Shown here: positions 11,861 to 21,991 of the stretch, in pieces
Position numbering within the stretch: position 1 is the stretch's first letter
Layout of the letters: each line of letters opens with the position of its first letter
The notes under the pieces: generated by a model
Seen by the model: the letters and a program-made list of their open reading frames with translations, nothing else
The model's database searches: none
What the model was told of the DNA's origin: nothing
Source: Hydra vulgaris
Taxonomy: Eukaryota > Cnidaria > Hydrozoa > Anthoathecata > Hydridae
Assembly (NCBI RefSeq): GCF_038396675.1
Contig: NC_088931.1
Span: 41,766,001 to 41,830,000 of the forward strand
Direction of reading: 5' to 3'
DNA: 64,000 nucleotides
Program-made: the position numbers and the translations under genes

Positions 11861-11879
11861 TTACTACATACACCTATAT

Positions 11880-13860
11880 TACTAAGTCTCAGTATCTCAA
11901 AATCCACAGTTGTTTCCGGACTACCATTTTATGTATAGACTTATTTGTCAATTTTGCTCAGAACTATTTTGTATGCTTTTTGTTGCTCAGAACAATTTTA
12001 TATTTAAGTGTTGTAATTAAGTAACACTAGATAAATTAATTGAAAACAATCTAAGATTAAATAAACTTTTAAAGTTTATGTGTCTTTCTTTGTTATAAAC
12101 TTATTATGGATTTAAACCGAATTTTTTAGAAAGTGACCCTAGGTACAATTCAAAAAAAAAGGCTTATTGTACCTTGGGCCACTAATTTTTAAACCCTTCT
12201 ACTTGATGGACTTTTATAGTTTAAGTCAATATACTTATAATAATACAAAGTAATTAGTATAGAGATGATCAGTTTTAGCATTTTTAGACAAGTCTGGGGC
12301 CTTGAATCTTGAAAAATGACCCTAGGTACACAAACTTCCACTAGACCTTATTGGACCTTTGCCTTAACAAAACTTGGAAACAAATATATTATTACAATTA
12401 CTGATCATTGATGTAAATATGAAAAGTTAACAATTTATGTTACTACTTTATTTTATAGATTTGGTACTCTTTAAAAAACTCTAAAATTTTTGATTATTTT
12501 GATAAAGTCTGCTTAAAAGTTTCAGAGTTTAAACTGGTAATGGAAAAGTTTTAAAGCTGTTTTTTAATGATAGTATTGTTGTAAAAAGGGGCTGTCGACA
12601 TTTAAAGTTTTCTTACAGTCAAAAGACAAGGCCTTGGATACTTTACGAAACCCATCTGGGTGGCTTGATGACACCTTGATTGATATAGCATAAAGTTTGC
12701 TTTTATATCAGTTTTCTATAATATCTAAGTTTCAAAGTTTAAAATATCTGGGTTTTTAGTGCATTTTTAGTTGATTTAATTAGTGGTTTTTCAGAAAGTT
12801 ACAGTATTATGCAAATGATTGTTAGAAAATTATATTTTCTAATCGTATTTTTCTTTCACATATTAGTAATTTGACCTGATGTTGTTTCACATTCCTTTAT
12901 TTTTTGCTGTTTTTTTGTTTTTGCTTTTATGACATTTGAAAACTTGAATTCAATCAATATACATAAATGTTTTTTTTGTTTGTTATGTTTTTTATTGTTG
13001 GTTTACTTATGTACCTTATGTTTTAATTAAGAATTAAAAAGTTCATTATTTTTTTTATTATTTTAAGTGTCTTATAGATGTCTAAAGTTGTATAACTGGT
13101 TAATTTAGGTCAACTGTTGATTGTTCTTAATTTCGTTATTGGCGTGATGATCTGTTTTGCTCACTCTGTAGTTAGTTTTTTACTGTAATCAGTTATTCAT
13201 TTTATCAACTAGGGTTATCAATATAAGATATAGTTAATAAGTAAAGTTATTAAAGTCAGCTCTTTATTTACATACATTTGTTGCAGTTGCAGTTAGCTAT
13301 AGCTACTATCACAACTACGACGGGAATTTTAATGAGATATTTGATCATTTTTTAGATAGACTATTCTGGCAAGTAGATGCCATGACTGTTTTATCATTTT
13401 AAACATTCATATGATTCAAAGATTCAAATCCTTCTGGCACACATTTAGATTTCATTTTGTAAATCAATTTATGGACACATATTGATCAATGTATTTATTA
13501 AGTACTTTTCTTGCACAAAAGCAGGTATTTTTTATTTTATTTTTTCATTGCAATTTTAATACTATTTATGTTATGCTTTATTTCTATACTATATAGGCTT
13601 GTAATTCCATGTGGAAAAATCGTATTTCTTCCGAAAATGCCCAAGTTTTAACCAAGTTAAATTTTTTCAGAAGGACTTAGAAATCATGTTACTTTATTTT
13701 GTTAATTATATATATAATAATAAATATTTAGTTTAGCATGAAGTGTGTCGTTTTTTTAATGTCGATTTTATTTAAAACATTCACATAGTAAGAAATAGTA
13801 AACTAAGTTTAGGTCACATTTTATTATTATTGTGCTATATACATAACACCGCTGAAATTG
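11880..13860. other. AT-rich spacer without a recognisable gene
   Basis: No exon-like frame. The motif GACCCTAGGTACA occurs at about 12136 and again at about 12308. Near 12136-12182 it forms an imperfect inverted repeat (GTGACCCTAGGTACAA against TTGTACCTTGGGCCAC), so part may be an uncharacterised small repeat. Confidence 0.5.
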
Positions 13861-13887
13861 TCGAATAACACCCGCCTAGGTTGTTAT

Positions 13888-14110
13888 TCAACGGTACTGC
13901 AGAAGTGGTGTATTGATAGAGCGCTTGTCTCAATCGAGAAGTTCCGAGTTCGATCGCCACCACGTCCCTGGTAGTACCGTCTTTAAGTTGTTTCTCCGCG
14001 CAGCGGTCTTGTTCGTCATAGTTTGTGTTTCAGAGTTGTAGAGTTGAGAGAGAAATGTAACCACAACTAGCAGCTTCCTCGACTGTAGTGGCTAAATTCC
14101 CTTCTTTTCT
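13888..14110 (+). mobile_element. tRNA-derived SINE
   Basis: The head resembles a tRNA with a polymerase III internal promoter: box A-like TGGTGTATTGATAGAGCGC at 13906 and box B-like GAGTTCGATCG at 13946. Flanking GTGGTG and CACCAC could form an acceptor stem. A non-tRNA body follows to about 14110 and ends in a T/C-rich stretch. It is not a plausible functional tRNA because the cloverleaf is imperfect and the transcript continues. A small inverted repeat (GAATAACA...TGTTATTC) lies just upstream at about 13863-13889. Confidence 0.6.
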
Positions 14111-14321
14111 TTTGCTGCAAAAACATCAGAATACTTTTCTGACTATTTATCTGCGTAGAATCAAGTAACAATTACTTTTAATCAAAAAGTTTAATTGTTA
14201 GTGAGAACTTTTCTTTATTTAAATCTTCTTTAATTAAATATTCATGCGTAATTACAGATCACAAACTTTTACAATTGTTAAGTTCAAGAGTTAAAGATAA
14301 ATTTAACTTAATTTAACTTTA

Positions 14322-14375
14322 ATTATGTTTCTTGTCATACTACATTATAAAGATGTAAATTTCGACTAGATTATA
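14322..14375 (+). repeat. left half of a repeat copy split by the Tigger element
   Basis: Matches 18421-18492 (TTTCTTGTCATACTA...AGATGTAAATT.CGACTAGA). The copy resumes at 17604. Confidence 0.8.
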
Positions 14376-14896
14376 CAGTTGAATCCCGTTAACTCGGACC
14401 CTGGATAAGTCGGACTTTTACTAGGTCGGACGGAATTTTAATTCCCCTTGAATATTCTCAGTCAATTTACTGTAAAATCATCCGCTTAAGTCGTACCCTG
14501 GTTAAGTCGGACCATTCGCTAACTCTTACTGGTTTTTGAGGTCCCTTCGGCAAAAAATTTCGCTTAACTAGGACTTTTATTTTAAATTGCATTTAAGTGA
14601 AAAACTTCCAATACTTCAATAAAAATTTAAAACTTCAAACACTCGAAAATAAAATACTTTTGCATCAAATATAATTAAACATAGCTAAACATTTTCACGG
14701 AGACCTTTTGATTCTGTTAAGCTTCAATTAAATTTTATTTGTTAATAACTATTATATCAAAAATTCAAAAATATCAATTAAGATTCAAAGCTTTTGAAAA
14801 TTAATTAGCTATGCGTTAAACATAATTTAACGAACTAAACATTTTCACTGATATTTTCAATTCGAATATACTTCGATCAAGTTTTATTTACTAAAA

Positions 14897-15530
14897 ATGT
14901 CGAAGGTTGCTAAAAGAAAGCTATCAAGTAGAACTGTAACAGAAAAATACAAAGTACTAAAAGAACCTGACAAAGGAGAATCATCTGTATCTACATCAAA
15001 GAAATACGGCATTCCAAAGCAAACATTATCTGGATGGTCAAAAGAAAAAAATACGATATACTTAGAAGTTGAAAAAAATAAAACTTCTGCAAAAAGAGTG
15101 CGGATGCGTGTCTCTCTAAATGAGGATTTGGATAAAGCAGTTATATGTGGCTTTTAAACACCCGACACCAAAAAATTTCTGTGTTTGGAGCCATTTTCAA
15201 AGTAAAAGCTTTGCATTTTGCAAAAGAACTTGATTGTGACAACTTTTAAGGGGTCAGTCCATTGTTGAAGTGTAGTACCAAACTAATTTAATTAACAAGA
15301 TCATAAATGGTGTTGATAACGGAAAACAAACGCCTACAATCTCCATACTTGATGCTATGAAAATGCTTGTTCATTCTTGAAATGAAGTTTTAGAAATCAC
15401 TATTATCAACTGCTTCCGCAAAGCAGGATTTAAGAAAGGAGTAGGAGTACCAGACAAAGATGAAGAATACTTCGATGCATTAAAAAATTCAATTAATCAG
15501 TTACGTCATGTGCGTGATTACAAATATGTG
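14897..15530 (+). pseudogene. Tigger/pogo transposase remnant, catalytic core missing
   Basis: The first 86 codons are open and form a CENP-B-type N-terminal helix-turn-helix domain: KRKLSSRTVTEKYKVLKE, then KKYGIPKQTLSGWSK at about residues 35-50. This domain binds the element ends. After a stop at about 15157 the frame is broken, but later transposase fragments are readable, such as PTISILDAMKMLVHS and CFRKAGFKKG at about 15340-15440, normally found C-terminal to the DDE core. So several hundred codons holding the catalytic residues are deleted. The remaining 3' coding sequence passes straight into the minisatellite that begins at 15508. Confidence 0.75.
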
Positions 15531-16112
15531 CGTGATTTACAAATATGTGCGTGATTACAAATATGTGCGTGATTTACAAATATGTGCGTGATTACAAATA
15601 TGTGCGTGATTACAAATATGTGCGTGATTTACAAATATGTGCGTGATTACAAATATGTGTGTGATTTACAAATATGTGCGTGATTACAAATATGTGCGTG
15701 ATTACAAATATGTGCGTGATTTACAAATATGTGCGTGATTACAAATATGTGCGTGATTACAAATATGTGCGTGATTTACAAATATGTGCGTGATTACAAA
15801 TATGTGCGTGATTATAAATATTTGCGTGATTTACAAATATGTGCGTGATTACAAATATGTGCGTGATTACAAATATGTGCGTGATTTACAAATATGTGCG
15901 TGATTACAAATATGTGCGTGATTACAAATATGTGCGTGATTTACAAATATGTGCGTGATTACAAATATGTGTGTGACTTACAAATATGTGCGTGATTACA
16001 AATATGTGCGTGATTACAAATATGTGCGTGATTTACAAATATGTGCGTGATTACAAATATGTGCGTGATTACAAATATGTGCGTGATTACAAATATGTGC
16101 GTGATTTACAAA
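15508..16112 (+). repeat. minisatellite, 18/19-bp unit, about 33 copies, trimeric higher order
   Basis: The unit is GTGCGTGATTACAAATAT (18 bp) or the same with one extra T (19 bp). The two forms mostly alternate as 18-18-19, giving a 55-bp higher-order unit, with a few copies carrying point changes (for example GTGTGTGA). The array begins inside the Tigger transposase remnant, where the first units continue the open frame (residues HVRDYKYVRD). The one-base longer unit then breaks the frame. Confidence 0.9.
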
Positions 16113-16239
16113 AGTTAATAATTAGTAAAGTTATCAAAATTTAGAAGGTTTATTAAACTACAAAAGTTTACTTAACGTCCGTTCAACTGATGAAGTTATC
16201 GAAATACATAAGGTTTATTAGATAAACTTTAGTTATCGT

Positions 16240-17580
16240 TATTTTAAGTACAAATTGTTTTTGAAGAGAAAGATTATATTCAAGATTCAAATAATTCATT
16301 ATTAATTAATGAAACATCTGAAAGTTAAAATTAGGCACCAAGTTATTGGTTATAACAAAAACGTCAGGAAAATTGTAAAAATGTTTAAAAGGTCCCCAAA
16401 CAGAAATGAAAATTATTTACAAAAGTACGTAAAAATTGAGTTTAGAAAGATCTTCCATTTAATCATGGATTGCAAAATCCGATGTAGCAGCTTAGATAAA
16501 AATATAAAAAAATTTATTGTGCTAAAAAGGCACTTCTAGATTTAGAATTAGATTCCAACATCGATGATTAAATTAAGATGAACGAGAAAGAATGTAAAAT
16601 GGTATCTGATTTAGAAGTACTTTTACTCCCGATAAAGCAACTGTGGTAGCACTTTGTTGACAAGGCGCAACTTTAATTTCTTCTGACAATGCATAAAAGT
16701 TTATGTTGACCAAAATAAATGAACAACAATTTGAAATCGGAAAACAATTGTATAATGCTTTAAGTCACCGAATTTAAGAGTGGAGAACACCGTTAAGGAG
16801 CTTAGTATACCTTCGCGGCCTGGTTACTTTATAAAAAATTCCAGAAGTTTTTCTACCAAATACGAGTACTCAAAATAAAAAGATTATGATAAACCTGATA
16901 AAGTGTTTAAACTCAGCAGATATAATAACAGCAGCAGACTTGAGTAGAATAATGTCAAAACAATTAAAATGAACAAATTAAATGAAGTGATGGAAAAAAA
17001 ATTGCCAGCAAAACAAACACAAAATATAAAGGTAAAAAATAACTTATAAAATTCAAAAAGAAATATTGTTATTTGAAAGTAGTAGCTTATGATTAGATCA
17101 TCTTAAAAAAAATATGATTATATATTATCTTTTCGGCCAACAAGTATGGATTCCGAAAAAGCATTCTCAATTTTTATGTTCAAAAAATCAAATACTATTA
17201 AGCGATGAAATGATTCTTTGATTTTTTAGGGTAGTACTTTCAAAAACAAATATAACTCATGTATATTCATGCAGGTTTATATTATTTGTAGTTATTATTT
17301 TTATTTATACTGTGTTATCAATTTAAGATATTGTTTTATAATTTAAATTTCTTACGTTCATTAATGAATGAAGTACTTTATTTATATCATAATTAAATTA
17401 ATAACTTTTAAGTATTTAATAAGTACTTAAAACGTAAGTTCTTCTTAAGCTTCTCTTTCTACAATTGCATTTTTTTCTATTCAATCCCGGGATATACCGG
17501 GATTTCCAGGAGACAACTTTTTCAATCCCGTAATACCGGGATTAAAAATGTCCGGGATTTTTGCCATCCCAACTTCAGAG
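16240..17580 (+). pseudogene. hAT-type transposase remnant and its right end
   Basis: Fragments of a hAT protein are readable on the plus strand. The clearest is the C-terminal dimerisation motif at about 17140-17190 (PTSMDSEKAFSIF followed by FKKSNTI). Upstream frames are too decayed to order. The stretch 17480-17575 has CCCGG/CCGGG motifs (AATCCCGGGAT, TCCGGGATTTTTGCCATCCC) like subterminal repeats of some hAT elements and probably marks the right end. I find no matching left end; it may have been removed when the minisatellite formed. The remnant lies within the Tigger element. Confidence 0.5.
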
Positions 17581-17603
17581 CCCGAGTTAACGGGATTCTA
17601 CTG

Positions 17604-17815
17604 TATATCATGAGTTGAATAATTTTTTAAATATTATTAAAATAAGTGAATTATCACTATAAAAATGTCGTAAAATAATAATAATTCGCTGAACTAAGTA
17701 AATGCTTTTATTTCGGTTAACGTATGTTTTTTTTTAATTTGTTCGTCTCGGTTAACAAAAAATGCCTTGACTGTTCAATTTGTCTACTTATTCACCGTTC
17801 CTAGGTCGATGTCAT
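17604..17815 (+). repeat. right half of the repeat copy split by the Tigger element
   Basis: Continues from 14375. It shares TGAGTTGAATAATT, TATCACTATAAAAATG, TTCGGTTAACGTATGTTTT and GACTGTTCAATTTGTCTAC with 18492-18660. Confidence 0.8.
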
Positions 17816-17910
17816 GAAATAGTTAAGAATTACTTTGATTTAAAGTCTGCCATTATGGAGGACAACTAAGCCAACGGAACTAATTTTCTTATTATTATAT
17901 TCTTAGTATA

Positions 17911-18057
<147 letters not shown>

Positions 18058-18157
18058 CAAATGTAAAATAAATATAATCTTTTTTATTTGATTAATGTCA
18101 CTTTTTTATTAAATTAAAGTGCCCTATATAAATATGGAAATATTTCTTACACAAAAA

Positions 18158-18325
18158 ATGGTGAACTTTTGTGCTGTTCAAAAGCTTTTGTGGGTGTTCA
18201 AATTGTTCTAATCGAGAAAAAAGTAAATCTTTTTTTCGTTTACCAAAAGTAGTTTTCAAGGTGAAGAAGGTAAAAATTTATCAAAAGAGCGTAGAGATAA
18301 ATAGCTAAATGTACAGTTAAATTAT
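18158..18325 (+). pseudogene. THAP zinc-finger domain remnant
   Basis: The frame starts MVNFCAV at 18158. After a one-base frameshift it continues GCSNCSNREKSKSFFRLPK and, after another shift, LSKERRDK followed by a stop. The order matches the start of a C2CH THAP domain: initial Cys pair, then an Arg-Leu-Pro stretch, then the helix with RRDKW, here with the Trp codon changed to a stop (TAG). THAP domains open P-element-type transposases, and remains of such a transposase lie downstream at 19565-20670. Whether the two belonged to one element is uncertain because TIR-like sequence begins between them at 18728. Confidence 0.55.
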
Positions 18326-18420
18326 TTAGGTATATAACGTACTTCCTTGTGAGATGACTGTTTTATTTGATATCGATGACTATTATATTTGATACGGGTT
18401 AATGACCTAAAAAAAACTTT

Positions 18421-18672
18421 TTCTTAAATATATGTTTCTTGTCATACTATACTATAGAGATGTAAATTACGACTAGAGTATACATGGTGAGTTAAATATT
18501 ATTAAAAGTAGTAAATTATCACTATAAAAATGCTACATAATAATAATTTGTATGACAAAGTAAATGCTTTAACTTCGGTTAACGTATGTTTTATATAATT
18601 TCTTCGTCTGGGTTAACAAAAAATGCATGACTGTTCAATTTGTCTACTTATTTAACGTGACTTAATACGTTA
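18421..18672 (+). repeat. uninterrupted copy of the repeat hit by the Tigger element
   Basis: Colinear with 14322-14375 plus 17604-17815 without the 3.2 kb between them. It therefore shows the empty target site. Confidence 0.85.
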
Positions 18673-18727
18673 AATAAGTAAACTTACGCGTGCGCAGAAA
18701 ATCATTGTCTACTTATTTAACGTGACA

Positions 18728-21198
18728 CCGGACGCATATTTTGAAACCCTATACAGGCTCAAATTAGGCCGTAATATGAGCAATCTGATTCGCTGATTTT
18801 GAAAGAGAGGCAATTGCGCTTTCGTTGAAAAGTTTAATTAAATTCAAAACAAGCAGATTTACCGTAGTTAAAAGAAATATATTCTGATGACTATGGATCA
18901 ATATTTAGAAATAAATTTCTAAATATTGATAAACTAAGTTTACTAATCCAAGTCTTGTGTTAACATCAACACAGAGGTTTTAACTTAGTACTCTTCAGAG
19001 CTTTTAAAAGGTATCAAAATCTGTTTGAACAAGAAAATTTTCACTCGTAAAATCTCAAAATTTCAATGAAGTTTATATGTTAATAGAGATTTTATCTGTT
19101 GTTAATTTAAAGAAATAAAAAAAAAGATGTATTAAAGTAAACTTGAAAAAATCTGTACTTGTATTTCTCTTAAAAAAGAATTCTTTGAAGCATACTCATA
19201 TCAAAGTTTATATGGAGTTGTACCAGACTACTGGTGAAATACTTTATTTATACTTGTTGATTATAATGAGTTGAACGTTAGAGTTTTCAAAAAGAAAATC
19301 TGTACTGATTGCAAAACTAGGTTCCATGTTCCATGTGAATATATTAATTCTGAGGAGATTTAGTTTTCATATTTTGTTTCAATCTTAATTTTGAGGAGAC
19401 TGATATGATTTTTATTACATAGCTCTAATAAAACAAAATCCTTAAACCATTTAAATACTTTTTGAAGATTTAAAAAGTTTGGCGGGCTACTTTTACTTAT
19501 ATAAAAAAGATGAAAAATTGGATATTAATACTCTATTTGAAAATTTAACAAATAAGGTGAAATTTATGCTTGAAACAAAAAACATTGTCAAAATTAACAG
19601 AAGTTTCTGTTTATCCAAATCCAATTGAAAGACAAAAAGTTATCACTTGTCTGCAAGTGTTTTGCGATGAAACATTGTCAGCATTAAAAAGTCATCCAGA
19701 CCTGCATGAAAATGAAGGGACGATTATTTTCATCTCTAAAGTCGTTGAATTTTGGAAAATTTGTAATGTTCACAGTCCATATGCAGACATTTGTTTGAAA
19801 GATTCTAATCGAAGTGCTATTGCTTCTGCTAATGATGACAATTTAAGCAAACTTTCAGCAACGGGTCATTTGCAATACAAATGAAAAAAATAGAAAAAGG
19901 AAAAAGTGTCAAATTACTAACAAGAGACACTGCTAATTGTTTAGCTCAGACCTGTTATGGTTTGGTTCAGTTGTCAAAATATCTTTTAGATACAACTCAT
20001 CAGTATGTATTATTAGGCAACTTTACAACAGATCCATTAGAAAAGCTCTTCGGAAAATTAAGACAAGGCTCAGGAGGAACTTCTTTTATTTCCGTTCAAC
20101 AAGTTCTTGAAAAAGTAACTATATACCGTACTAAGTTGCTATTAAAGTTTGAGAAAAGTTCAGATGTGTTAGCCAATCTAGGTTCAGATCACTCTAGTCC
20201 AAAATGTAAATTTTTACCAAGCGAGGGTATTTGCAACGTTATTGACAATTTATCTGCTCTGTGTGATTCATTGACTGTTGATATTAAAATGTCATTAGTT
20301 TATATTGCTGGGTACATTATTTGTGAAGATGAAAATCCAGTTGACACCTTTTATTTCTGTGAAGCGTATGGAAATTTTGTAAAGGACATAAATCGAGGAG
20401 GTTTAACAATTCCTGGTGACAAAGTCTGTCAATGGGCAACTTGCTGTTACATTCTTTTTTATTAAGTATATAATGACACTTGTCGGTCATCACTGTGTAA
20501 CCTCCTTATGATGCTATCAGAATTTTATTCATTAGGTATGCAAAGACATCATGGATTAACAATGACAAATATTTTATTTAATAATTATTGTCGACTCTAT
20601 TCACCTCGTCCCCACAAGGAGCCAAAGCAGAAGTTGATAAAGCGCAAAGTAAAATTTTTGCAATGTTTTTAACAAAAACTGTAAAATAGTGTTTAGTAAA
20701 ATATCTAAAAAGCTTGTATTTACTTTTTATTCTCTAAAGATTTTATCTCTTTTTTCTCAAAAATTTATTTTTAATACTTATAAAACCCATTAATAAATTG
20801 TGATAAATGTTAATATGAAATTATAGCAAAATATAAATCTATATATACTAAATCGTTCAAACATAATTAGATTTAGGTACATTTAAGTTAATTTAAATTT
20901 TTATAAATGTTATTGTTAGTTATATTACAATGTTAGTTATAAACAAAATTATATAAAAAAAAAAGAATAAATTCATCTTTTCACTTTTTATAAGTTACTT
21001 TTAGTAGATATATCATACAAACATTAAATTCATGCAAAAATCACCTAACTGAAAATGTAAACTACTGAAAATTAATGTTTTTAATCTTGCTTCCAGTTTT
21101 TTACGCAAGTTGGCAAGGCCTGTTATATAGTAAGCCATGGATTGCGCATATCGCTACCTTTTCTAAGCCTATATAGGGTTTCAAAAAATGCACACCGG
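18728..21198 (+). mobile_element. P-element/THAP9-like transposon remnant with TIRs
   Basis: The left end at 18728-18760 (CCGGACGCATATTTTGAAACCC) is repeated inverted at 21166-21198 (GGGTTTCAAAAAATGC then ACCGG) with few mismatches. Weaker inward similarity (ATATGAGCAATC against ATATGCGCAATC) follows. It encloses the P-type transposase remnant. No clear 8-bp target duplication is seen. A hairpin of CTACTTATTTAACGTGA-type sequence lies just outside the left end (about 18648-18725). Confidence 0.6.
19565..20675 (+). pseudogene. P-element/THAP9-type transposase, C-terminal remnant
   Basis: Two overlapping frames (to 19884, and from 19881 to 20465) join with a frameshift at about 19883. The second carries the hallmark segment NFTTDPLEKLFGKLRQGSGG, followed by FISVQQVLEKV, found near the C-terminal end of THAP9/P-type transposases in animals. 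MSLVYIAGYI follows. A further tail (NNYCRLYSPRPHKEPKQKL) is readable to about 20670. The first frame includes RDTANCLAQTCYGLV-type helical sequence leading to the hallmark. The N-terminal catalytic region is absent or unreadable between 18760 and 19560, so the gene is dead. In the family this protein catalyses cut-and-paste transposition. Confidence 0.7.
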
Positions 21199-21199
21199 G

Positions 21200-21880
21200 C
21201 ATAGAGCGTGGATATACGCGCTGCCATTTATCATTAATACGGCGAAAGCAGACCCATCTAAATGATCAATTCTCATGACAAGTTTTTACGTCACGGAATT
21301 TGTTCCATGGTCTATGCAAACTTTTAAAAAAATGATAAGGCAAATAGTTAAGCAACAAAAGGCAGAGAAAAAAAACACTAATTGACTAAGCGTTTTGAGT
21401 ATTGTTCTGCTTTACGTGAACAAAGTTTAAGCAAAATTCCTGAAGTTTTAATTCACACAAACCTGACTAATTACTCAGTAAAAGCTATCGCTTTTTTTTG
21501 TTCACCCGGCCAAAACCCAATAGTTTTGATGACACAAAAACTTGCGATTTTTTATATTTTGTCATGCAAGGTACGAAAAAAAAAGGATCATATTATTTGC
21601 ACCAAAATATATATATTTCTATACTTAGCTTCGTAATTTAAATTTAGATTGAAACCAAATCTGCTAGGAATAATTGTAGTTTTAGCAGATTTACCTAAAT
21701 TGTACAGAAAACTCTAAAAGTTGCCAATCGACAGTGTCAATTTACACCATGTTAATTTTGTTAGATAATTAAAAATTAATATTTACTTTTAGATTTTCAT
21801 AGCGCAAAGATATTAGCATGGGGATTATGTATTGCAGTTTTGAAAAACAACGACAACAAAAAACAAAGATAAGTACGATG
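21200..21880. other. spacer downstream of RPL9
   Basis: No recognised gene. An open frame at 21382-21636 has no family resemblance that I can see. This stretch should contain the RPL9 3' UTR on the minus strand, just below 21885; I see no certain polyadenylation signal. Confidence 0.4.
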
Positions 21881-21884
21881 ATTC

Positions 21885-21991
21885 TTAATCTGCTATTGGA
21901 TCAACAGTTGATTTTTCTGACACATAAATACCGTCTAAAAATTTTCTGATATCTTTGTTCTTGGCACGTACTGCTTGATTAATTAAGGCAG
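21885..21991 (-). CDS. RPL9: RPL9 coding exon 4
   Basis: Too short to appear as a separate reading frame. Preceded by a pyrimidine-rich tract and TAG (acceptor at 21993-21992). It encodes AALINQAV, then [18 protein letters not shown], and ends in TAA at 21887-21885. Its first two bases complete the Ala codon begun by exon 3. Confidence 0.93.

Larger units (their letters stand above)
10552..11878 (+). mobile_element. mariner transposon with intact transposase and doubled ends
   Basis: A perfect 30-bp TIR (starting AATAGGTGTATGCATATG) occupies 10573-10602 and, inverted, 11831-11860. A further outer copy of the tip precedes the left TIR at a 21-bp offset (10552-10570). A degenerate outer copy follows the right TIR at an 18-bp offset (about 11862-11878). 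The single gene fills most of the interior. Perfect TIRs and an open reading frame point to a recent insertion. The TA target duplication cannot be fixed with certainty because of the doubled tips and TA-rich flanks. Confidence 0.85.
14376..17603 (+). mobile_element. Tigger/pogo-type DNA transposon, internally rearranged
   Basis: The TIRs start CAGTTGAATCCCGTTAACTC on the left and CAGTAGAATCCCGTTAACTC on the right (reverse complement from 17603). TA flanks both ends (14374-14375, 17604-17605). The host sequence on either side rejoins into a repeat whose uninterrupted copy lies at 18421-18672, which fixes the boundaries. Inside are the start and a later piece of a Tigger-type transposase, a 0.6 kb minisatellite and a hAT-type remnant. 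The catalytic core has been lost, so it is inactive. Confidence 0.85.

Noticed and set aside
13906..13960. Functional tRNA gene
   Set aside because: Box A and B are present, but the cloverleaf is imperfect and a SINE body follows; the block at 24312-24385 is even less complete.
15508..16112. CRISPR-like regular repeats
   Set aside because: There are no unique spacers; units are directly adjacent and the genome is eukaryotic.
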